A DNA stretch of 39,595 bases from Actinomycetes bacterium (lineage in GTDB: Bacteria > Actinomycetota > Thermoleophilia > BMS3ABIN01), in contig JAJRYJ010000031.1 in assembly GCA_024275795.1 (NCBI GenBank), positions 1 to 39,595 on the forward strand. The letters are read 5' to 3'. Of the stretch, positions 1 to 6,425 are shown piece after piece. The notes under the pieces were generated by a model. The model saw only the letters and a list, made by a program, of their open reading frames with translations, had not been told where the DNA came from and did no database searches. How positions within the stretch are numbered: the stretch's first letter is position 1; each line of letters starts with the position of its first letter. The position numbers and the translations under genes are program-made.

Positions 1-927
1 GCCCGCACCGCGAAAATCATGGGTCTTGAGGAAGCAGACGGCGCGCTCCGCCGCCAGGTTGTAGCGCCGCGCCTTCATGGTGGCGTTCTCCACATTCTTG
101 GAGAGTTGAGCGAAGACGAACTCCCGATCACTGGACGGCGGCGTGAAGGTCTTCATCTTCTGGATGGACGCATAGGTATCTTTCGGCCCCGTCTCCAGGC
201 CGATGACGAATTCGCCGTTTAGCTCCCGCCAGGTCTGCCGGAACGGCCTGCTGAAGCGTTCCCTGATCCAGTCCTCATCCTTGAGCGCGAACTGGAGCGC
301 CGTACGCACGTCCAGTTTGTGCAGGTAGGCGGTGGTCTGCGGACCTATCCCCCATACCTTCTCCACCGGCAGCCCCTCCAGGAAGCGGGGGATGTCGCGA
401 CCGGGTATGGCGGTCAGGCCCGCGGGCTTGTTCCATTTGGACGCTATCTTGGCGATGGTCTTGTTGGGAGCCAGCCCCACGGAGAAGCTGAGGCCGAAGG
501 CGGCGTCCAGCTCCTCCTGCAGCGCCCGGGCGATGCGCGGGTAGCTCATGCGCAGGGGCCGGCGCATGCCGGTGATGTCGGCGAAACACTCGTCGATGCC
601 GTATTCCTCCACGTCCGGCGTGTACTTGCGCACGATGTCGAAGAAGCGCTGCGACAGCAGGCTGTAGGTCTCGTAGTCGGAGGGCAGGAAGACGGCGTCG
701 GGGCAGAGCCGCCTCACGTCCGACAGCCGCATGGCCCGCTCGACGCCACGGGCCTTGGCCTCGTAGCTCATGGAGGCGACGATGTTGCGCTCCTTGCCGG
801 TGATCACCGGCCGCCCCTTAAGCTCCGGGCGCCGCGCCTGCTCCACGGCGGCGAAGAAGGCGTCCGCATCTATATGTATGACGGCCCGCGGCCAGGAGCC
901 GATGGCGATTGTCCTGTTGTTTCCCAT
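1..927 (-). CDS. dinB: DNA polymerase IV (Y family), 3' end cut by window edge
   Basis: Translesion DNA polymerase, error-prone, normally part of the SOS response. The 309 visible residues start at ATG 927 and run off the left edge without a stop. The N-terminal palm motif HIDADAFFAAVEQ carries the first catalytic Asp and a Phe-Phe steric-gate region. The second catalytic block reads EYGIDECFADITG (Asp-Glu retained). A helix-hairpin-helix thumb segment (VWGIGPQTTAYL) and the start of the little-finger domain (SIQKMKTFTPP) follow. The gene lies 43 bp downstream of lexA on the same strand, so the two are probably co-transcribed from the lexA promoter and SOS-controlled. The missing C-terminus would hold the rest of the little finger and any clamp-binding motif. 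The Pol IV assignment is firm; separating DinB1 from DinB2 subtypes is not possible here. Confidence 0.93.
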   Translation of the reverse strand, partial: MGNNRTIAIGSWPRAVIHIDADAFFAAVEQARRPELKGRPVITGKERNIVASMSYEAKARGVERAMRLSDVRRLCPDAVFLPSDYETYSLLSQRFFDIVRKYTPDVEEYGIDECFADITGMRRPLRMSYPRIARALQEELDAAFGLSFSVGLAPNKTIAKIASKWNKPAGLTAIPGRDIPRFLEGLPVEKVWGIGPQTTAYLHKLDVRTALQFALKDEDWIRERFSRPFRQTWRELNGEFVIGLETGPKDTYASIQKMKTFTPPSSDREFVFAQLSKNVENATMKARRYNLAAERAVCFLKTHDFRGAG

Positions 928-942
928 GGTCAGCCGCGCTCA

Positions 943-968
943 CCGGCGGCCGCCGCGGCGGCCGCCGG
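943..968. repeat. 26-bp perfect GC palindrome between lexA and dinB
   Basis: The 26 bases are a perfect palindrome made only of G and C, centred between 955 and 956 and built from CGGCGGCC units. It fills most of the lexA-dinB gap. As RNA it could fold into a very stable hairpin, but no U-run follows on either strand, so it is not a standard intrinsic terminator. It might protect the lexA mRNA end or modulate dinB expression; that is inference. Confidence 0.6.
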
Positions 969-970
969 GT

Positions 971-1540
971 TCAGTATTTGCGCACCACCGCCCGCACCAC
1001 CGCCGCCACCTTCAGCTCCTGCTCAGGGAAGATGGGCTTGTAATTGCGGTTGGCGGCCTCCAGGTATACCTTGCCGCCCCGCTTGCGGAAATACTTCATG
1101 GTCCACTCGCCGTCCACCTCGGCGATGACGATATCGCCGTCGCTCTCCTCGACGCCCCGCTCCACCAGCACCATGTCCCCCGGCATGATGCCCGCGTCCA
1201 CCATGGAGTCGCCCTGGACCCTCAGCATGTAGGTGGAACCGGGGCGCTGCACCAGGAACTCGTCCAGGGTCATGGTGTCCAGCAGCTCCTCCTCGGCGGG
1301 CGAGGGCCAGCCCGCCTCCACCGTCCCCAGCAGGGTGACGCTGTGGAATCTCCTGCCCGGCAGCAGCCGACCGGTCTCGTCGCGCTCCACCAGCCCCAGT
1401 TTCACCAGGCGGTTCACCAGCTTGTAGGTGGTGCCCTTGGAGCTGAGCCCGGCCACCCCGGCTATCTCGCTGTGGCTGGGCATGCGCCGGTGGGTGCGGT
1501 AGAAATCGCGTATCTTGTCGAAGTGTTTGGGTTGCCTCAT
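971..1540 (-). CDS. lexA: LexA family SOS repressor
   Basis: Transcriptional repressor with a self-cleaving C-terminal peptidase S24 domain, 189 aa. Residues 1-60 form a winged helix-turn-helix resembling LexA (PSHSEIAGVAGLSSKGTTYKL). The predicted autocleavage bond is Ala76-Gly77 in TVEAGWPS. The catalytic Ser112 lies in QGDSMVDAG and the catalytic Lys149 in EWTMKYFRK. The ATG at 1540 has no Shine-Dalgarno sequence. A consensus promoter at 1551-1580 would start the transcript about 4 nt before the ATG, so the mRNA is probably leaderless. dinB follows on the same strand, the classic SOS arrangement. The palindrome in the promoter spacer is the likely self-operator. It differs from the CGAAC-N4-GTTCG box of Bacillus and mycobacteria, so this LexA may recognise a different sequence. 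Confidence 0.93.
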   Translation of the reverse strand: MRQPKHFDKIRDFYRTHRRMPSHSEIAGVAGLSSKGTTYKLVNRLVKLGLVERDETGRLLPGRRFHSVTLLGTVEAGWPSPAEEELLDTMTLDEFLVQRPGSTYMLRVQGDSMVDAGIMPGDMVLVERGVEESDGDIVIAEVDGEWTMKYFRKRGGKVYLEAANRNYKPIFPEQELKVAAVVRAVVRKY

Positions 1541-1550
1541 GGTAAAAAAC

Positions 1551-1580
1551 AGTATAGGCGTACGTTCGTACGCCTGTCAA
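1551..1580 (-). promoter_or_regulatory. lexA promoter with a palindromic operator in its spacer
   Basis: Read on the minus strand, TTGACA (1580-1575) and TATACT (1556-1551) are separated by 18 bp. The palindrome at 1556-1575 has 9-bp arms (AGGCGTACG / CGTACGCCT) around a 2-bp centre. It fills the spacer and touches both hexamers. A bound repressor would occlude RNA polymerase, as expected for lexA autoregulation. The predicted start, about 7 nt past the -10, lies near 1544, almost on the ATG at 1540. Confidence 0.8.
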
Positions 1581-1622
1581 GCATAACCCGCCTTCCGGAC
1601 GGAAAACAGCGAAGAAAAACCA

Positions 1623-1646
1623 AAAGGGGCCCGATTGGGCCCCTTT
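1623..1646 (-). terminator. Intrinsic terminator after the GH26 gene
   Basis: A perfect 10-bp stem (AAAGGGGCCC / GGGCCCCTTT) with a 4-nt loop begins 36 nt downstream of the GH26 stop. On the minus strand it is followed by TTGGTTTTTC. It separates this transcript from lexA, which reads in the same direction. Confidence 0.85.
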
Positions 1647-1681
1647 CATCATCACGGCGAGCTGCCTTGCAACCCGTTGCC

Positions 1682-4132
1682 TCAGTTGAGCATCGTGCCC
1701 GGAAGCTCGTCGAATGAGTTCTGGAAGGTGGTTCTCTGGCTGACCACCAGCGGCTGGCCGGCGGCGCCCTTCACCTTGACCGGACCGTTTATCTCACCGG
1801 GGAACACCGGCGTGACACGCCCGCCGGCGGGGATGGAATAACGACCCATGTTCTCGCCGGCTATCTCTATGTCCACCTCGACCGCCTGGCTGCTCTTGTT
1901 GCCCACCAGGATCCAGGTCTTCATACCTGCGGAAGCACTGTCATACCAGGCGAACCACTGCTCGGAGTCCAGGTCGGCCTGGGCCGCTCCCGGGACCTCC
2001 TCGAAGGACCCGAGATAGGTGGAGCGCTGACTTACTATCAGAGGCTGATCGTTGGTGCAGACAACCCTCACGGGTCCATCCATGACATTCGGGAACTCGG
2101 GCGTCACCCTGCCGCCGGCCGGTATGGAGTAGAAGCCGACAAGCTGCTCAGCGATATAGATGCCCACCTGCGCCGTCTGGCTGCCCTGGTTGCCGACGAC
2201 CACCCAGGTACGCATACCCGGGCTCTGCTCGTCATACCAGGTGAAACTATACTCGGAGGCCAACTGTACCGACGGTTCGCCCCTGACCTCGTTGAAGGCG
2301 GCCCCGTAAGTCACACGCTGCGAAACGTTGAGCGGCTGGCCGTTGGTGCATACGACCCGCAACGGGCCGTCCATCCGGCCATCGTAATCAGGTGCTATGC
2401 TGTCGCCGGCGGCGACCTCATAGCGGCCCACGAGCTCATCCGCCAGGTAGACGTCGACCTCGGCCGTCTGGTTGCCATGGTTGCTGATCACGACCCATGA
2501 GCTCATGCCCGGGCTCAACTGATCGTACCAGGCCAGGAGCTGGTCCGAGGAAAGCTCTTCCTCCGGGGTCGCCGCCAGTTCCGAGAAGGAACCGTTATAG
2601 ATCACGCGTTCGCTGACCAGCAGTTCGCCGCCGGTGGTAGAGGCGACCTTGACGGGGCCGTCCACCAGGCCCGCGTACGTGGGAGTCACCCTCTGGGAGG
2701 GGCCGATATCGTAACTGCCCACCAGGGCGCCGCCGATATAGACCTCAGCATGCTGGGGCGTCGTTCCCGGATTACCGATGATCAGCCAGGTGCGCATCCC
2801 CGGTGTAGCGTTGTCATACCAACCCATATAGTAGTTGCGGGCAACGGTGTTGTCGATGCTGACGCTGACCTCCGCCGTAGCCACGTTGCCCGCCGCATCG
2901 TACGCCTTGACCCGCAGCGGATAGCTGCCATCGGCGAAGACCCGTGTAGCCAGCTGGAAGTCGAACGGGGCGGCGGCCCTGGTCTCGACAAGGTTGTCTC
3001 CCACGTAGAGTTCTACCCTGTCCACTCCGGCGTTATCCGCAGCGGTAGCAGAGACGGTCACCACATCGGAGAGGCTCGCCCCTGGGGCCGGCGAGTCTAT
3101 CGTCACGGATGGCGCCTCCGTATCCGGCGCCGCCACGGCGGCCCTGAAAGCCTCGAGGCTCTCGGACGAGCTGTTGACGCGCCAGTCGGTCTCCTTGTTG
3201 ATGTTGAACCAGGTGATCAACTCCACCCGGGGGAACCGCTGCGGCAGCTGCTCGAAGGCGTCCCTGATCCACTCGGCCTTGCCGCCGTTGGCGGCGTCGC
3301 CGCCCACCTCAGTGGTGGCGGTCTCACAGATGACGACGGGCTTGTCCGTGTTGGCAACCGCCACGTCATAGCTGTAACCGAAGACCTCGTCCAGCATCTG
3401 CCATTGGGATGTCCACTGCGGCGTCGTGTACAGGCGGCCCCAGTTGTAACCGTTCATGCCGATGTAATCGACGTAAGCGTCACCGGGATAATATGTATCG
3501 AACGTCGCCTGGGCGGAGGCTATGGAGCCGTCCCGGTTGGGCGACCAGACCCACTTGACATTGGTGGCGCCCTCCTCCACGAAGATATCGTGGATGTGGC
3601 GCCAGGCAGGGATATAATCCCCGGGCGAGTTGCCGTTGGCGTTACCGGCCCAGGCGACCCAGTCGCCGTTCATCTCGCACATGGGCCGGAACAGCACTTC
3701 GTGGCCGAAGTCCCTCAACTCACGTGCCCAGCGGCGGATGTCATCATCATGGTTGCCGGCTGTGATCGTCTGCAGTCGATACTCCGGCTGGTTGTTGGGA
3801 TCCTTGGCGAAGTCGTGGGGCTCCCATGCCAGCTGGATCGTGCGCCCTGCCTGGGCCATGGGTTCAAAGGTTTCCGCATAGAAGTTCTCACTGATCGACT
3901 CGTACCAGAGGAAGACATCGGTCTTGGCGCCTATCAGCGCGTCGAAATCATTTACATCATCATTGGAAGGAAGCTGCTCGCCGGGGAATTGGGGGTCGGG
4001 GAAGAAGACACCGATCTTGACGCCGGACTGTTGCACACCCTGCTGTGCGCCTGCCGGCGCGGCGGCTGCGAAGGCGATCACCGACACTATCAAGATAGTG
4101 CCTGATACTGCAGTTATCAGGCGGGAGAGCAT
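1682..4132 (-). CDS. Secreted GH26-type glycosidase with Ig-like domain and four C-terminal repeats
   Basis: Exported glycoside hydrolase, 816 aa. A signal peptide (MLSRLITAVSG... to PAGAQQ, about 30 residues) is followed by a GH26-like TIM-barrel domain (about 36-335). The putative acid/base Glu153 lies in FRPMCEMNGDW and the putative nucleophile Glu270 in VVICETATTE. The His that usually precedes the acid/base is Cys here. An Ig-like domain (about 340-430) and four repeats of about 93 residues follow (roughly 434-528, 531-624, 628-721, 726-816). Each repeat contains WYD-x4-GM-x2-W and ends with SxRxxY/F-x2-SF-x-E; I do not recognise their family. ATG 4132 is preferred to TTG 4144 because AAGGAGG (4152-4146) is 13 nt from the ATG but only 1 nt from the TTG. 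A c-di-GMP-I riboswitch sits directly upstream. GH26 enzymes are mostly beta-mannanases or related endo-glycanases. The substrate is unknown; a self-made matrix polysaccharide is an inference from the neighbouring genes. Confidence 0.85.
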   Translation of the reverse strand: MLSRLITAVSGTILIVSVIAFAAAAPAGAQQGVQQSGVKIGVFFPDPQFPGEQLPSNDDVNDFDALIGAKTDVFLWYESISENFYAETFEPMAQAGRTIQLAWEPHDFAKDPNNQPEYRLQTITAGNHDDDIRRWARELRDFGHEVLFRPMCEMNGDWVAWAGNANGNSPGDYIPAWRHIHDIFVEEGATNVKWVWSPNRDGSIASAQATFDTYYPGDAYVDYIGMNGYNWGRLYTTPQWTSQWQMLDEVFGYSYDVAVANTDKPVVICETATTEVGGDAANGGKAEWIRDAFEQLPQRFPRVELITWFNINKETDWRVNSSSESLEAFRAAVAAPDTEAPSVTIDSPAPGASLSDVVTVSATAADNAGVDRVELYVGDNLVETRAAAPFDFQLATRVFADGSYPLRVKAYDAAGNVATAEVSVSIDNTVARNYYMGWYDNATPGMRTWLIIGNPGTTPQHAEVYIGGALVGSYDIGPSQRVTPTYAGLVDGPVKVASTTGGELLVSERVIYNGSFSELAATPEEELSSDQLLAWYDQLSPGMSSWVVISNHGNQTAEVDVYLADELVGRYEVAAGDSIAPDYDGRMDGPLRVVCTNGQPLNVSQRVTYGAAFNEVRGEPSVQLASEYSFTWYDEQSPGMRTWVVVGNQGSQTAQVGIYIAEQLVGFYSIPAGGRVTPEFPNVMDGPVRVVCTNDQPLIVSQRSTYLGSFEEVPGAAQADLDSEQWFAWYDSASAGMKTWILVGNKSSQAVEVDIEIAGENMGRYSIPAGGRVTPVFPGEINGPVKVKGAAGQPLVVSQRTTFQNSFDELPGTMLN

Positions 4133-4139
4133 AGTAAAA

Positions 4140-4155
4140 GCCAAGCCTCCTTGGC
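4140..4155 (-). promoter_or_regulatory. Shine-Dalgarno hairpin of the GH26 gene (riboswitch expression platform)
   Basis: GCCAAG and CTTGGC form a perfect 6-bp stem whose 4-nt loop is GAGG, the core of the Shine-Dalgarno sequence. A second copy of GGCCAAG lies on the 5' side of the aptamer (4251-4245) and could pair with the same CTTGGC, so two alternative pairings exist. Ligand binding could therefore change ribosome access. The direction of control cannot be read from the sequence. Confidence 0.6.
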
Positions 4156-4240
4156 GGTAACCGGGCTATCCTGGTCCCTGTGGGACTTTAGACCCCTGGC
4201 TTTGCGCCGCTCCGTTTCCGAAGCTTTGCCCTTTTCACCT
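4153..4240 (-). ncRNA. c-di-GMP-I (GEMM-I) riboswitch aptamer
   Basis: On the minus strand the element shows the family features in order: AAAAGGGCAAAG; a stem GCTTCG / CGGAGC capped by a GAAA (GNRA) tetraloop; the GCGCAAAGCC block; a hairpin GTCCC-aca-GGGAC; and the closing TAGCCCGGTTACCGCC. In the well-studied Vc2 aptamer the ligand is contacted by a G in the AGGGCAAA element, and that G is retained, which favours c-di-GMP over the cGAMP-type variant. There is no U-rich terminator before the gene. The aptamer's 3' end abuts AAGGAGG, so control is probably translational. It governs the secreted GH26 gene. Confidence 0.88.
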
Positions 4241-4251
4241 GGGACTTGGCC

Positions 4252-4562
4252 TCTCCCCCCGCCAAACCATGCGCCGAGGTGCAGCCACAAACGTGGCCAG
4301 TACTTGTATCGACAGGCCATGGCTCAGCTTTAGCGCCGTTCGCGGTCAATAATCAGCAAAGATAATCATTTTTATATAGAATCAATCTTCCATTTCCCTT
4401 ATGCACTCATCACAGTCAGCCGATGATAGACATGAGGGCAATTATGGGCGGATATCCATCCGATGCGAAAATAATTGAATTAGCGCTGCCGTTATGCCAC
4501 TATTTAGGTGGAACCTGTAACAGAAGCTGAGACTCAGGGCGTTCGAGTTGCTACGGGGGAGG
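4252..4562. other. Divergent intergenic region with AT-rich core
   Basis: This region between the riboswitch leader and the epimerase gene holds no convincing coding sequence. A conspicuously AT-rich island lies near 4345-4410 (contains TTTTTATATAGAATC), unlike the GC-rich surroundings, and presumably holds promoters for both directions. I could not assign -35/-10 pairs with normal spacing. Short inverted repeats are visible: CGGAT / ATCCG (4449-4462) and CTGAG-A-CTCAG (4527-4537). Either could be an operator; nothing identifies the regulator. Confidence 0.5.
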
Positions 4563-4584
4563 CAGCGCTGGGAGGTAGGCGCTG
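4563..4584 (+). promoter_or_regulatory. Hairpin presenting the epimerase ribosome-binding site
   Basis: CAGCGC and GCGCTG form a 6-bp stem around the loop TGGGAGGTAG. The loop contains the GGAGG Shine-Dalgarno core, 8 nt before the GTG start at 4584. The stem's last base is the first base of the start codon, so its stability should affect initiation. Confidence 0.5.
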
Positions 4585-6176
4585 TGAAAAAGGTTAAAGC
4601 CATGTCGATCTTCGGGACGCGGCCTGAGGTAATCAAGCTCGCTCCCGTTATCCAGAAGCTTGAACGTTCACCGCATTTCGAATCGGTGCTGGTAACGACA
4701 GGCCAGCACAGGGAGATGCTGGGTCAGGCCCTTGACCAGTTCGGCATCAGTCCCCACTACAATCTCGACATCATGGCCCCCGGCCAGTCCCTTACGGATG
4801 TCACGGTGAATTCCCTGCGCGGCGCCGAGGAACTGATCGCCACAGAGAAGCCGGACCTGGTTCTCGTCCAGGGAGACACAACCTCCGCTTTCGCAGGCTG
4901 TCTTGCGGCCTTCTACCAGAAAACAGCCGTCGGCCATGTGGAGGCCGGCCTCAGGACCTACGAGAAATACCGGCCCTTCCCGGAGGAGATAAACCGCTCG
5001 CTGATAACGCAGCTGGCGGACCTGCACTTCGTGCCGACACCTACCGCCTGGGAAAGCCTCAGACGCGAGGGGGTTGCCGAAGACAGGGTCTTCATCACCG
5101 GTAATACGGTGATCGATTCGCTTTTCGACGTGGTTAAGCCCGACTACCACTTCATCAACAGCCAACTCGACATGGTGGCCGGGAACGGCCGCAGGCTGAT
5201 CGTTATCACCGCCCACAGGCGCGAGAGCTTCGGGCAACCGATCCAGGACATCTGCAGGGGGATATCGGAGCTGGTTGAGAGATTCCATGGAATAGAGGTA
5301 GTATTCTCAGTGCACCGCAACCCCAAGGTTAAAGTCCCGGTCGAGTCTATACTGGGCGGGCGGGACAGGGTACATCTTGTCCCCCCCCTGGAATACGTGG
5401 ACATGGCGAACCTCCTCTCGCGCTGTTACCTTGTGATGACGGACTCGGGTGGCCTGCAGGAGGAAGCGCCGGCACTGGGTAAACCGGTACTGGTGCTCAG
5501 GGATGTCACTGAGAGGCCGGAGGCGGCCCAGGCCGGCCTGTCACGCATAATCGGCACATCCAGCCAAGCAATTGTATCGGCCGCCACGGAGTTGCTGACG
5601 GATGAGTCCGTATACGCGGACATGGCTCGCGGCATCAGCCCTTATGGCGACGGTGAGGCCGCTGAGCGCATCGTCGAGGCGATCGAGTTCAAGAACGGCC
5701 TCAGGGATGAGGCCCCGGCTCCCTTCGTGAGCATGGTATCGGCTCCGGTGACCGGTGACCAGCTGGTGAGCCATCCCGTCAGTGATGAGCTGTTCTACCA
5801 CCAGCTGGATGAGCGTATCGAGAAGGCCCGCAAGGCCCGCCAGAAGGTGTCTGTTGCGACTTTCAACCTTGAGGGGACGGATCATGATCAGTTCGCCAAC
5901 GCAGTACGGCTGATAACCAAGGGGCTCAGAGAGACAGATACGGCCGCAGCCCTCGAGGGCAGGCGCCTGGTGCTCGTGCTTCCCGGAGCCGGGGAACAGC
6001 AGGCCCGCCGGGCTGCCAACCGGCTGGTCGACAGGCTGGCAGGTCCGCTGAACGGGCTCAGCGACCAGCTGGCTGTTGATATCAAGACTTATGCCGATGA
6101 TGTAGAAGGTGATGATGGGGGCGATGCAGACAACGACAGCTCGCCAGACATCATCAGGGAACTGGATAACGCATAG
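4584..6176 (+). CDS. wecB: UDP-GlcNAc 2-epimerase (non-hydrolysing) fused to a degenerate GGDEF-like domain
   Basis: Cytosolic enzyme interconverting UDP-GlcNAc and UDP-ManNAc, supplying ManNAc units for surface polysaccharide. The start is GTG 4584, set by GGAGG 8 nt upstream (530 aa). Residues 1-372 form a complete GT-B-fold epimerase: FGTRPEVIKLAPV, VQGDTTSAFAG, GHVEAGLRT, TAHRRESFG and TDSGGLQEEAPALGKPV. Usual family length is about 370-390 aa, so about 150 residues are extra. Residues about 403-506 resemble a GGDEF fold: a YHQLDERIEKARKARQKVSV start, a FNLEG strand, LRETDTAAALEGRRLVLVLPG where active enzymes have LRETD...GGDEFAVLLPG, then AANRLVDRLA. The GG(D/E)EF signature is replaced by LEGRR, so cyclase activity is not expected. 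A regulatory or structural role is possible. An acidic tail (VEGDDGGDADND) follows. The GGDEF similarity is my reading and needs a profile search; the epimerase call is firm. Confidence 0.9.
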   Translation: MKKVKAMSIFGTRPEVIKLAPVIQKLERSPHFESVLVTTGQHREMLGQALDQFGISPHYNLDIMAPGQSLTDVTVNSLRGAEELIATEKPDLVLVQGDTTSAFAGCLAAFYQKTAVGHVEAGLRTYEKYRPFPEEINRSLITQLADLHFVPTPTAWESLRREGVAEDRVFITGNTVIDSLFDVVKPDYHFINSQLDMVAGNGRRLIVITAHRRESFGQPIQDICRGISELVERFHGIEVVFSVHRNPKVKVPVESILGGRDRVHLVPPLEYVDMANLLSRCYLVMTDSGGLQEEAPALGKPVLVLRDVTERPEAAQAGLSRIIGTSSQAIVSAATELLTDESVYADMARGISPYGDGEAAERIVEAIEFKNGLRDEAPAPFVSMVSAPVTGDQLVSHPVSDELFYHQLDERIEKARKARQKVSVATFNLEGTDHDQFANAVRLITKGLRETDTAAALEGRRLVLVLPGAGEQQARRAANRLVDRLAGPLNGLSDQLAVDIKTYADDVEGDDGGDADNDSSPDIIRELDNA

Positions 6177-6203
6177 GCGATATCCGGCAAGGATTAATGT
6201 GTA

Positions 6204-6233
6204 TGCCTGCTTTCCCGCAACGGAAGTCAGGCA
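6204..6233 (+). other. Hairpin between wecB and the LPVTG microgene
   Basis: TGCCTG and CAGGCA pair, with an inner TTCC / GGAA stem and loop CGCAAC. The hairpin ends 3 nt before the strong SD of the next gene. No U-run follows, so it is not a terminator. It could be a processing or stability element within the wecB transcript. Confidence 0.4.
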
Positions 6234-6253
6234 GAGAAAAGGAGGTGTGACAG

Positions 6254-6382
6254 ATGTACGGAGCATTGCTTCCGGTAACCGGTATCGCTATCGGTCTCTA
6301 CGCCGTGGTTGCCGTTGTGGTAATCGTCGTAGGCTCCCTGCTACGCATGAGGGGTGACCGAAAAACCGGCGAGAGCCGATAA
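6254..6382 (+). CDS. 42-residue membrane microprotein with an LPVTG motif
   Basis: Small ORF starting at ATG 6254 and ending at TAA 6382. Its Shine-Dalgarno (AAAAGGAGGTG, core 8 nt upstream) is the strongest in the window. The product has MYGALLPVTG at the N-terminus, a hydrophobic helix (about residues 11-30) and a basic tail (LLRMRGDRKTGESR). LPxTG, hydrophobic stretch and positive tail together are the architecture of a sortase sorting signal, but almost nothing precedes the motif, so it is effectively a free-standing signal. It lies between wecB and the polysaccharide synthase. Its end overlaps the frame of the next gene only if that gene uses GTG 6354. It may be a sortase substrate, a competitor, or a synthase subunit whose LPVTG is fortuitous. 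No sortase gene lies in the window. Confidence 0.75.
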   Translation: MYGALLPVTGIAIGLYAVVAVVVIVVGSLLRMRGDRKTGESR

Positions 6383-6425
6383 TCCGGCACGCCTCCGCGG
6401 CCTTGGCGCCGCGCGGGTCTCAACC

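Noticed and set aside
770..1717. Plus-strand frame spanning lexA and the start of dinB
   Set aside because: It runs opposite two clearly recognisable genes and through a promoter, with no motif of its own.
2750..4105. Long open frame on the plus strand opposite the GH26 gene
   Set aside because: It lacks domain motifs and has skewed composition; it is an antisense shadow of a well-supported secreted enzyme. Similar long antisense frames opposite uvrA, polA, rpsA and der were dismissed for the same reason.
4133..4144. TTG 4144 as the GH26 start
   Set aside because: AAGGAGG would be only 1 nt away from it, whereas ATG 4132 has a workable 13-nt spacing and begins a normal signal peptide.
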